DNA from: 2-02-FULL-43-11-A sp964477065
GTDB lineage: Bacteria; Patescibacteriota; Microgenomatia; UBA1406; HO2-37-13b
Direction of reading: 5' to 3'
NCBI GenBank assembly: GCA_964477065.1
Contig: CAYZCU010000028.1
Span: 1-10,494, forward strand
Length of the DNA stretch: 10,494 nt
In this document: positions 1-5,628 of the stretch, piece after piece
How the letters are laid out: each line of letters starts with the position of its first letter
How positions within the stretch are numbered: position 1 is the first letter of the stretch
Made by a program: the position numbers and the translations under genes
The notes under the pieces: model-generated
The model's database searches: none
Seen by the model: the letters and a program-made list of their open reading frames with translations, nothing else
What the model was told of the DNA's origin: nothing

Positions 1-26
1 ATACCTATAATGAGTTGTTGTGACAT
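1..26 (-). CDS. Possible 5' end of a divergent gene leaving the window
   Basis: A minus-strand ATG at 26-24 opens a frame reading MSQQLIIG up to the left edge with no stop. It would start 9 nt after a minus-strand TATACT (41-36), the same short spacing seen before many genes in this window, so a leaderless divergent gene is plausible. Only eight codons are visible, so no function can be given and the reading frame is not proven. Confidence 0.3.
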
Positions 27-35
27 CGTGAAATC

Positions 36-76
36 AGTATACCACTCCTTGACTTTATCCAGCTCCGTGGTATACT
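36..76. repeat. 10-bp inverted repeat carrying two outward-facing -10 boxes
   Basis: AGTATACCAC at 36-45 is the exact reverse complement of GTGGTATACT at 67-76, with 21 nt between. Each arm contains an extended -10 element (TGG followed by TATACT), one reading left and one reading right. This is consistent with a symmetrical divergent promoter pair or a regulator-binding site. Chance similarity of two -10 boxes cannot be excluded, although the match extends four bases beyond the hexamer. Confidence 0.5.
49..76 (+). promoter_or_regulatory. Sigma-70-type promoter of the SH3-like lipoprotein gene
   Basis: TTGACT (49-54), a 16-nt spacer and TATACT (71-76) preceded by TGG make a strong promoter with an extended -10. 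Transcription should start near 83, leaving a leader of roughly 38 nt before the ATG at 121. This gene therefore differs from the leaderless genes further along. No Shine-Dalgarno sequence stands out in the leader. Confidence 0.7.
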
Positions 77-120
77 ATAGGCCATAAATATGCCTGCGAA
101 GTGTAGGCACTACAAAGTAT

Positions 121-501
121 ATGAGTCAAAGCATATATGAAAATTCAGCTGTACGAAAGTCTGCTCCAACACGTCGTTCACGACGACTGATGACGCTGTT
201 AGGTGTATCTAGTGCACTTTTCAGTTGTAATCTCGTAACACGTCCTTATGATATATTGGCAGATGGCCAATCTGGATGTTACGTTCCTATAGGTCAAGAT
301 GGCGCGAACACTCGATCAGAACCTATTCTGACTATCCCCCCTGATAATAATATTGTTGGAGAGATTGATCCAAACAAGAATTTACATGTGACGCAAGTGA
401 CTGATGCAGGAGAATTTATTCAAGTAACTGAGGGGTTTGGTCAAACATTTTATATTCACCGTTCAGTTACTACTAACGAAGGAAATATGAGTTGCCGATA
501 A
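121..501 (+). CDS. Small predicted lipoprotein with SH3-like domain
   Basis: The protein has 126 residues. The N-terminus is basic (RRSRR at 18-22), followed by a short hydrophobic stretch (about 23-34) and L33-F34-S35-C36. This resembles a lipoprotein signal with an imperfect lipobox (Phe at -2), so it is probably exported and possibly lipid-anchored at Cys36. Residues about 53-118 resemble a bacterial SH3 (SH3b) fold: NTRSEP near 63-68 corresponds to the usual NVRSGPS start, VGEIDPNKNLHVTQV to the middle strands, and FGQTFYIHRS to the closing GYV..S strand. Such domains usually bind cell-wall or surface partners; the partner here is unknown. The ATG at 121 keeps the basic n-region, whereas the in-frame Met24 would remove it. 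It has its own promoter, and its TAA directly abuts the stop codon of the convergent gene. Confidence 0.75.
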   Translation: MSQSIYENSAVRKSAPTRRSRRLMTLLGVSSALFSCNLVTRPYDILADGQSGCYVPIGQDGANTRSEPILTIPPDNNIVGEIDPNKNLHVTQVTDAGEFIQVTEGFGQTFYIHRSVTTNEGNMSCR

Positions 502-1473
502 CTAGCCCTTATTCATCCCTGATGCAGGGCCTTGGAAGATATTTGGCTTCAGCTGAGTAGTGCTTTGGGGCTGTTGCATAGAGCTGATTGGTGAGGTTGG
601 CTGGAATCCAGGTGGCGTCACTGATGGGGCTGGAGCTGGTTCAGGCTCAGCGACAACCTCGGGTTGCTCAACGACGACAGGATTGACTGGAGCAGGCTGA
701 CTCACAGCCTCCGAGACGGAGACTGCAGGCACATCCGCCATGTGGTCTATCAAGAACGCTGCCATACGAAAAGTCTTCGCATTGACTCCAACTCCTGTGA
801 AGTTTTGGGTTGCAGACATCAGTGCATCGTACAGATTTCGCGCTGTTTCAGGTGTAATTTGTGTTTTGAGCTCTCGCAAGATTTCGTTGACAAGCTGGAC
901 CATGGATGATGCATTCAAGTCAAGCAGATTCAACGTGCCATAGGATGTATTTGTGCCATGCGTATCAATGTTGATAATCTTTGAACTGTCAAATGTATCT
1001 TTGTTTGCTTCATAGATCGAGCCAAGTGTGCTCAGTGTGGGAGCATACAAAACAATGACCAGATCAGGTTTTCCGCCTGCATAGGTAAAGGTCACATCCT
1101 CTGTCTTGATTCGCTCATAGCCCTTTTCAGGGGTAATCAGAATATTCAGAGTGTTAGCTTCGATATTGTATGAAACGTTTTCAATCCCTTCGCCCGTGAA
1201 TGGGACAATGACCTTCAAGATATCTCCATCGGCAGTAAATTGGCGTGAAATACGCTCAACACCATGCAGTGTGACTGCTGGATCAACGCCATCTGTCGCG
1301 ACAATCGTCGCTCCCTTACCTTCTTGGTGCAAAGCGTCTGCGAGTGCAAGTGCTGATGCCACAACATCATGTGAAGATTGTGCAGGAATGCAAATAGCGC
1401 ACGAGGTGGATTCTCGGATTGCTGAAACAATTTCAGAAACTTCAGAGTGGGAAGGGGTAACGCCGTCCGTCAT
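502..1473 (-). CDS. DHH-family-like protein with degenerate active site and Pro-rich tail
   Basis: The protein has 323 residues. Its layout resembles the DHH domain of NrnA-type oligoribonuclease/pAp phosphatases. Residues 33-44 (SSHDVVASALAL) sit where NrnA has its PDGDAIGS metal-binding motif, PDLVIVL (136-142) matches the conserved Asp strand, and NIDTHGTNTSYG (168-179) matches the NIDHH.SN..FG signature. Metal ligands are altered: the first motif lacks the DxD pair and DHH reads DTH. The DHHA1 domain with its GGGH motif is missing; instead, residues after about 250 form a Pro/Glu/Val-rich, probably disordered tail. Loss of catalysis is therefore likely, and a binding or structural role is possible; this is inference. 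The ATG overlaps the infB stop as ATGA, so it is probably translationally coupled as the last gene of nusA-infB. In many bacteria nrnA lies just downstream of infB and rbfA. Confidence 0.75.
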   Translation of the reverse strand: MTDGVTPSHSEVSEIVSAIRESTSCAICIPAQSSHDVVASALALADALHQEGKGATIVATDGVDPAVTLHGVERISRQFTADGDILKVIVPFTGEGIENVSYNIEANTLNILITPEKGYERIKTEDVTFTYAGGKPDLVIVLYAPTLSTLGSIYEANKDTFDSSKIINIDTHGTNTSYGTLNLLDLNASSMVQLVNEILRELKTQITPETARNLYDALMSATQNFTGVGVNAKTFRMAAFLIDHMADVPAVSVSEAVSQPAPVNPVVVEQPEVVAEPEPAPAPSVTPPGFQPTSPISSMQQPQSTTQLKPNIFQGPASGMNKG

Positions 1474-2918
1474 ATACTATAAGATTTTACCACATCACCC
1501 TCTTTGACGTCAAGATCGGGGTCGATGATAAGCCCTCCTTCATCATTCTTCTTCAAAGTCGTGACCGTCTGTGCACGCTGTTTGATCGAGACAACAAGCG
1601 CCTCATCTTTCATAGTGTCTCCCCGGTAGAGCTCAAGTCGATCATGTAGGTCAATTTTTCCTTTTGAAACTTTCACGCCAATAATTTTTGCTCCTTCGAT
1701 AGAAAAGAGGGCACGAACTTTTGCTTCCCCTTTAAAGGTGCGAGCGCGCTCATCCTTTTCCTTGAGAAGTTCGGATACTTCCTGCAGGTCTTCCAAAAGA
1801 TTATAGATAATATTATAAGTTTTGATAACAACCTTCTCTGTTTTGGCAAGGAGCTCAACTTGCTTGGATGCCTGGATAGCAAACCCGATAATGATTGCTC
1901 CAGACACCTTTGCGAGAAAGACATCTGATTCAGAAATTTCACCAACGGTACTGAGGATGACTTTAATATTGTCATTTTTTTGCAGATTTGGAATGATTGC
2001 TTCAAGAGATCCTTGGCTTTCTGCACGAAGGATCAGATTGAGCTTTTGATCAGCATCTTTCTTGAAAAAAGCGCTGAATGGATCAACTGCTTCTTGAGCA
2101 ACGACAACTTTTTCTACATCTTCGCGCGTTCGCATGAGCCGACTACCGACCTCTGGGGCTTCTTTAAAACCCAAAACTGCAAATGGCATAGATGGCTTGA
2201 CTTCCTGCACGCGCGCACCCGTATCCGTGATAAGGGCTTTAACTTTAGCCTCTTTACCACCAGCAAAGATGCTTTCACCAATTCGCAAGGAACCATTTTT
2301 GATAATACAAGACACAGAAATTCCGGCTTTTTGCTGGTGCGTTTCAACAACATATGCCTCAATATCAGCTTCTGGATCATACATCAAGTTTGCATCAGCA
2401 GACATGAGCAACAAAGATTCCAAAAGATCTGGAATGCCCGTCCCCTTCATTGCTGAAATCCCGACGACGGGGACATCACCACCATACCCTTCGGTAAAGA
2501 CATTATGTTTGGCAAGATCTGATTTCACCTTTTCAGCATTGGCTGTAGGCATATCCATCTTATTGAGAGCGACGATGTAGGGAATTTTGGCTTCAAGAAT
2601 ATGAGAGATTGACTCAACAGTTTGAGGTTTGACGGATGCTGTTGCATCGACAATCAAGATGGCAATGTCAGCGATAGATGCTCCGCGCACGCGAAGTTTC
2701 GTAAAAGCCTCATGTCCAGGCGTGTCAATAAATGTGATCGTGTCTGTATGATGACCTTTGATATCGAGTTTGGCTTCATAGCCACCGATACCCTGGGTAA
2801 TCTGGCCTGCTTCTTTTGAAGCGATTCGGCTGTTTCTGATATAGTCGAGCAGTGTTGTTTTTCCATGATCTACGTGACCGAGGACAACAACAACAGGAGC
2901 TCTGTGTTGTGGTGCCAT
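1470..2918 (-). CDS. infB: Translation initiation factor IF-2, short form
   Basis: The protein has 482 residues. IF2 is a GTPase that brings initiator fMet-tRNA to the 30S subunit and promotes 50S joining. The G domain shows GHVDHGKT (14-21), switch I GQITQGIGGYE (38-48), DTPGH (65-69), NKMD (119-122) and a G5-like SAMKGTG. Domain II follows (about 185-270), then C1 (about 290-385, starting QKLNLILRAESQGSLEAI) and the tRNA-binding C2 domain (about 395-482). The N-terminal IF2N region and linker are absent, since the G domain starts almost at Met1; E. coli IF2 is about 890 residues, while such short forms are common in Patescibacteria. The switch I motif has Gly where most IF2s have His (ITQHIG). 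It follows nusA by 9 nt with no Shine-Dalgarno and overlaps the next gene by 4 nt, so it is expressed from the nusA promoter. Confidence 0.97.
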   Translation of the reverse strand: MAPQHRAPVVVVLGHVDHGKTTLLDYIRNSRIASKEAGQITQGIGGYEAKLDIKGHHTDTITFIDTPGHEAFTKLRVRGASIADIAILIVDATASVKPQTVESISHILEAKIPYIVALNKMDMPTANAEKVKSDLAKHNVFTEGYGGDVPVVGISAMKGTGIPDLLESLLLMSADANLMYDPEADIEAYVVETHQQKAGISVSCIIKNGSLRIGESIFAGGKEAKVKALITDTGARVQEVKPSMPFAVLGFKEAPEVGSRLMRTREDVEKVVVAQEAVDPFSAFFKKDADQKLNLILRAESQGSLEAIIPNLQKNDNIKVILSTVGEISESDVFLAKVSGAIIIGFAIQASKQVELLAKTEKVVIKTYNIIYNLLEDLQEVSELLKEKDERARTFKGEAKVRALFSIEGAKIIGVKVSKGKIDLHDRLELYRGDTMKDEALVVSIKQRAQTVTTLKKNDEGGLIIDPDLDVKEGDVVKSYSI

Positions 2919-2927
2919 ATGAGTTTT

Positions 2928-3980
2928 TTATTGTTCCAGTGTGGTTTCGTCTTCAGTAGCAGGTTCAGATGTGACTCCTTCTGCAACTGGAGTACCGCCG
3001 ATCTGTTCTATGTCTATTTCGTAGCCAGTCAGACGTGAAGCAAGATTGACATTGATGCCACCGCGACCAATAGCAAGGGGAGCTTGATCGACTGCAACTT
3101 TAACCGTTGCGCGATGCTCTTTTTTATCAAGTTGAATATCCATAATCTCAGCTGGAGACAGGGCTTCTCGGATAAACTGTGTATCATCTGGACTAAATTG
3201 GATGATATCAATTTTTTCAGATCCACCAAGCTCATCCGTGACTGATTTGACACGAATGCCTTTTTGACCAACACATGCGCCAACAGGATCAACACCTGTC
3301 TGGCCTGAATACACAGCAATTTTGGTACGATCACCTGGTTCGCGAACAACGCCTTTGATCTGAACCGTTCCTGATTCAATTTCAGGGACTTCTTTTGCGA
3401 AAAGCTGTTTGACGAGTTCGGAATTGGTGCGTGAGACGATGATGCGGGAGTTACCATACTGATCTTCACGAATTTCAGCGATATAAACCATGAAGGCATC
3501 ACCTAAATGATAGCGTTCGATACGAATCTGTTCTTCAGTCGGAAGGAGTGCTTCAGCTTTGCCAAGATCGATCAGGACATTGCGTCCTTCAAATCGAATC
3601 ACTCGCCCTTTGACGATGGTGCCGACTTGGCCGACATAATGTTGAACAATATTTCGCTTTTCAGCTTCTCGGATTTGTTGCAAGATGACTTGACGAGCTG
3701 TTTGAGCTGCGATACGACCAAATCCAGGAGGAGTGATATCCTTATCATCTTCAAAAATATGCATCTCACCAGATTGTTCGTTGACCTCGACGCGGACTGA
3801 TTCATCAATCTCTGCTTCAGGATCGAGTTCAGTTACGACTTCTTCTTCAGGGAGATAATCTTTTTTATATGCGGCAAGAACAGCAGCCTTGATAGAATCA
3901 AGAACGTCTTGCGCAGAAATACCGCGCTCAGATGCAACTTGGTTGAGTGCGAGGAAAAACTCGCTCTTGATAACTGCCAT
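2928..3980 (-). CDS. nusA: Transcription termination/antitermination factor NusA, short form
   Basis: The protein has 350 residues when started at ATG 3980 (MAVIKSEFFLALNQVASERG). NusA binds RNA polymerase and nascent RNA and controls pausing, termination and antitermination. Domains in order: polymerase-binding N-terminal domain (1-115); S1 domain (about 117-185, VGQVGTIVKGRVIRFEGRNVLIDLG); KH1 (about 205-262) with VGQKG at 237-241; KH2 (about 275-327) with IGRGG at 304-308. An acidic tail ends the protein, and the acidic repeats of E. coli NusA are absent. The frame extends back to a GTG at 3998, but that codon lies upstream of the -10 box, which ends only 8 nt before the ATG at 3980, so the upstream start would not be transcribed. 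Lead gene of nusA-infB-DHH-like; rimP is not seen upstream. Confidence 0.96.
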   Translation of the reverse strand: MAVIKSEFFLALNQVASERGISAQDVLDSIKAAVLAAYKKDYLPEEEVVTELDPEAEIDESVRVEVNEQSGEMHIFEDDKDITPPGFGRIAAQTARQVILQQIREAEKRNIVQHYVGQVGTIVKGRVIRFEGRNVLIDLGKAEALLPTEEQIRIERYHLGDAFMVYIAEIREDQYGNSRIIVSRTNSELVKQLFAKEVPEIESGTVQIKGVVREPGDRTKIAVYSGQTGVDPVGACVGQKGIRVKSVTDELGGSEKIDIIQFSPDDTQFIREALSPAEIMDIQLDKKEHRATVKVAVDQAPLAIGRGGINVNLASRLTGYEIDIEQIGGTPVAEGVTSEPATEDETTLEQ

Positions 3981-3988
3981 AAGGCTCA

Positions 3989-4017
3989 ATTTTAGCACAG
4001 ATGGCCCTAAACAGCAA
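3989..4017 (-). promoter_or_regulatory. Promoter of the nusA-infB operon
   Basis: On the minus strand TTGCTG (4017-4012), a 17-nt spacer and TAAAAT (3994-3989) preceded by TGC form an extended -10 promoter. The -10 ends 8 nt before the nusA ATG at 3980, predicting a leader of zero to two nucleotides. The -35 box lies within the last codons of the dehydrogenase gene. Read-through from that gene could still add to expression. Confidence 0.65.
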
Positions 4018-5011
4018 TGATATTTTGTGGCTTGCCATCAATGAAGGCATGAATGTTCGCAAATGTTGTATCAAGAATTCGCAGGCGCGCTTCAGTTGAA
4101 TTGAATGCATTATGTGGCGTGACAACAACCTGAGGATGTCTAATCAAAATATGATCTATCACCAGATTTTCATAATCAACTTTTTTACGAAAATGTGAGG
4201 AAATAAGATCCGCCTCCTCTTGAAATTCAATCTCATTTTCCAGCACATCCAAACCCACTCCTGCAAGTATTCCCTCTTCCAACGCTTTGAGGATTGCTTC
4301 CGTTTCAATAAGTCCACCACGTGCCGTATTGATGAGAAATGCGCCTTTTTTGATATGCTCGATGGACTTCATGTTGATAAGGTGCTCTGTTTGAGGAAGG
4401 AGTGGCACATGTAGAGTGATGATATCTGATTTTTTCAGAAGGGCTTCAAGCGTGGGTGCATACTCAAAATCATATTCCTGGGCAATCGACGCATCCTGCG
4501 TACGAGTGTGGACAAGGACATTCATCCCAAAACCTTTTGCGATACGAAGGACGGCCATGCCAATTTCACCAAGTCCAACAATCCCCAGTGTCTTTCCAAA
4601 AAGGTCTGTCCCCTGCAGGCCGATAAGGTTAAATGCACCATCATGTTTAGTACGATAGATAGCATCGTAGAGCTTGCGTGTGAGTGTGAGAATCAGCCCG
4701 AAAGCATGCTCTGCAACGGTGTGCTTGCCGTAGCTGGGCACGTACGAGGCAATGATTTTGCGGCGCGTGCATACGCCTGTGTCGATATGGTTAAAACCTG
4801 TCGAGCGCGTTGCAATCATCTTCAGATGTGGCAATTCGTTGATGATGTCACACGAAAGGTCGGAGGTGTGGAAGGTGGAGACGATGTTCACGTCCTTGTA
4901 GATGTGGACGTTGTCGCTGGAGAGGCGGTCGGCAACCAGCTCAGCGGTCGGGAAGGCTTTGTGGATATGCGTTTTGGCCCACGGATCAACATCGAAAAAG
5001 ACGATTTTCAT
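4007..5011 (-). CDS. D-isomer-specific 2-hydroxyacid dehydrogenase (D-lactate dehydrogenase-like)
   Basis: The protein has 334 residues, the normal length for the family, which reduces 2-keto acids to D-2-hydroxyacids in the cytoplasm using NAD(P)H. The substrate-binding half (about 1-95 and the last 30 residues) includes the family motif ATRSTGFNHID (67-77). The Rossmann half has G146-L-G148-E-I-G151. The catalytic triad is present as Arg231 (NTARGG), Glu260 (GLDVLENE) and His300 (TPHNAF), with spacing typical of D-lactate dehydrogenases. The second Rossmann strand ends VHTRT (167-171) rather than with the usual Asp, which hints at NADP(H) use. A fermentative role turning pyruvate to D-lactate would fit an organism lacking respiration. 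It is divergent from the endonuclease-like gene and 26 nt ahead of nusA. A promoter is unclear: only a weak CATTAT (5028-5023) was found upstream. Confidence 0.9.
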   Translation of the reverse strand: MKIVFFDVDPWAKTHIHKAFPTAELVADRLSSDNVHIYKDVNIVSTFHTSDLSCDIINELPHLKMIATRSTGFNHIDTGVCTRRKIIASYVPSYGKHTVAEHAFGLILTLTRKLYDAIYRTKHDGAFNLIGLQGTDLFGKTLGIVGLGEIGMAVLRIAKGFGMNVLVHTRTQDASIAQEYDFEYAPTLEALLKKSDIITLHVPLLPQTEHLINMKSIEHIKKGAFLINTARGGLIETEAILKALEEGILAGVGLDVLENEIEFQEEADLISSHFRKKVDYENLVIDHILIRHPQVVVTPHNAFNSTEARLRILDTTFANIHAFIDGKPQNIIAV

Positions 5012-5021
5012 AATCTTATGC

Positions 5022-5027
5022 TATAAT
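5022..5027 (+). promoter_or_regulatory. Possible extra extended -10 element in the divergent region
   Basis: TATAAT preceded by TGC on the plus strand would start transcription near 5034, about 60 nt upstream of the endonuclease-like gene. No matching -35 is visible. It could be a second promoter for that gene or a chance AT-rich match opposite the start of the dehydrogenase. Confidence 0.3.
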
Positions 5028-5060
5028 GTTGGAGCTCGGAATGCAAGGTATCAAGATGGC

Positions 5061-5089
5061 TTGAATGAGGACAAACAGAGTACTATACT
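5061..5089 (+). promoter_or_regulatory. Promoter placing transcription start at the endonuclease-like ATG
   Basis: TTGAAT (5061-5066), a 17-nt spacer and TATACT (5084-5089). Six nt separate the -10 from the ATG at 5096, so the first transcribed base should be at or next to the A of the start codon. The same transcript probably runs into the tRNA gene that begins 1 nt after this gene's stop. Confidence 0.7.
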
Positions 5090-5095
5090 GTTTTC

Positions 5096-5470
5096 ATGAA
5101 CAGTAAATACAAAGGCTCACTTGCGGTAAGCCAGTGTATATCAAAGTTATATGAACTTGGATATGAAGTATTGCTGCCCATAGGAGATAGAATGGTATAT
5201 GACCTAGTGTTTGATGATGGAAATCACCTACAAAAGGTACAAGTGAAATACGCTGGCAAGTATAAAAGCAATAAGCATGTCGCCGGACTAAGAACAACAG
5301 GCGGAAATCAAAGCTATAATTATGCAAAAAAGTATAGTGATGATTCGTTCGATTTTTTGTATGTGTACACTGAAGATAAACAGCATTATCTTATTAAATG
5401 GTCAGATGTTCAGGCACGAAATTCGATAGTACTCGAAGATATAAAATATCAAAAGTACAAATTAGATTAA
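5096..5470 (+). CDS. PD-(D/E)XK endonuclease-like protein (I-Ssp6803I/PDDEXK_5-like)
   Basis: The protein has 124 residues. It resembles the small PD-(D/E)XK nucleases related to the group I intron homing enzyme I-Ssp6803I. Visible features are an N-terminal helix beginning G7, the GYEVLLPIGD turn (22-31), YDLV with Asp36, and the core strand VQVKYA with Gln49 and Lys51, the Q-x-K variant used by this group. A Gly/Tyr-rich middle and the strand FDFLYVYTED follow. The early helix glutamate expected about four residues after G7 is Val11, so a metal ligand may be missing and cleavage activity is doubtful. No intron is seen; the adjacent tRNA-Tyr, 1 nt downstream, is intact. It could be a free-standing homing-type nuclease, a relic, or a repurposed DNA-binding protein. 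Family assignment is from motif memory. Confidence 0.65.
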   Translation: MNSKYKGSLAVSQCISKLYELGYEVLLPIGDRMVYDLVFDDGNHLQKVQVKYAGKYKSNKHVAGLRTTGGNQSYNYAKKYSDDSFDFLYVYTEDKQHYLIKWSDVQARNSIVLEDIKYQKYKLD

Positions 5471-5471
5471 A

Positions 5472-5557
5472 CCAGGGGTGGCGGAGTGGTCAATCGCACG
5501 AGACTGTAAATCTCGCGACTTATGTCTACGTAGGTTCAAATCCTACCCCCTGGACCA
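5472..5557 (+). tRNA. tRNA-Tyr (anticodon GUA), class II, CCA encoded
   Basis: All arms fold by eye. Acceptor CCAGGGG (5472-5478) pairs with CCCCTGG (5547-5553), followed by discriminator A5554 and encoded CCA (5555-5557). The D stem is GCG/CGC (5481-5483, 5495-5497). The anticodon stem CGAGA/TCTCG (5499-5503, 5511-5515) encloses CTGTAAA with anticodon GTA at 5506-5508. A long variable arm contains GAC/GTC (5517-5519, 5524-5526), as expected for bacterial tRNA-Tyr. The T stem is GTAGG/CCTAC with loop TTCAAAT (5530-5546). The first pair is C1:G72, whereas bacterial tRNA-Tyr normally has G1:C72 and archaeal/eukaryotic tRNA-Tyr has C1:G72. No strong promoter of its own is seen; it probably shares the transcript of the preceding gene, although an AT-rich TATAAAAT at 5440-5447 could act as a -10. 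Confidence 0.96.
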
Positions 5558-5613
5558 TCAACACAGGTACAATCTCTCTTACTTAGAGTCCTTCTCAATA
5601 CTAAAAAAGCAAC

Positions 5614-5622
5614 TGCTATACT
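5614..5622 (+). promoter_or_regulatory. Extended -10 of the HD-domain gene
   Basis: TGC followed by TATACT (5617-5622) ends 6 nt before the ATG at 5629, giving a leaderless transcript. No convincing -35 lies at the right distance, which is common when an extended -10 is present. Confidence 0.6.
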
Positions 5623-5628
5623 TTCAGT

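Noticed and set aside
90..140. A 16-codon upstream frame starting at ATG 90 and overlapping the lipoprotein gene start
   Set aside because: No ribosome site and no recognisable leader-peptide content; with AT-rich sequence this is expected by chance.
505..530. CCCTG/CAGGG hairpin (517-529) as a terminator between the convergent genes
   Set aside because: The stem has only five pairs with a 3-nt loop, lies inside the minus-strand coding region and has no T tract on either strand.
3981..3998. GTG start of nusA at 3998 adding six residues
   Set aside because: It lies upstream of the TGC-TAAAAT -10 box, and the ATG at 3980 gives a NusA-like N-terminus right after the promoter.
4508..5026. Long plus-strand open frame opposite the dehydrogenase
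   Set aside because: The minus-strand frame has complete dehydrogenase motifs; the opposite frame is a shadow with no family features.
5530..5557. tRNA-Tyr 3' end as an attachment site of an integrated element
   Set aside because: I found no second copy of the T-arm/acceptor sequence in the window and no integrase gene, so there is no direct evidence for integration.
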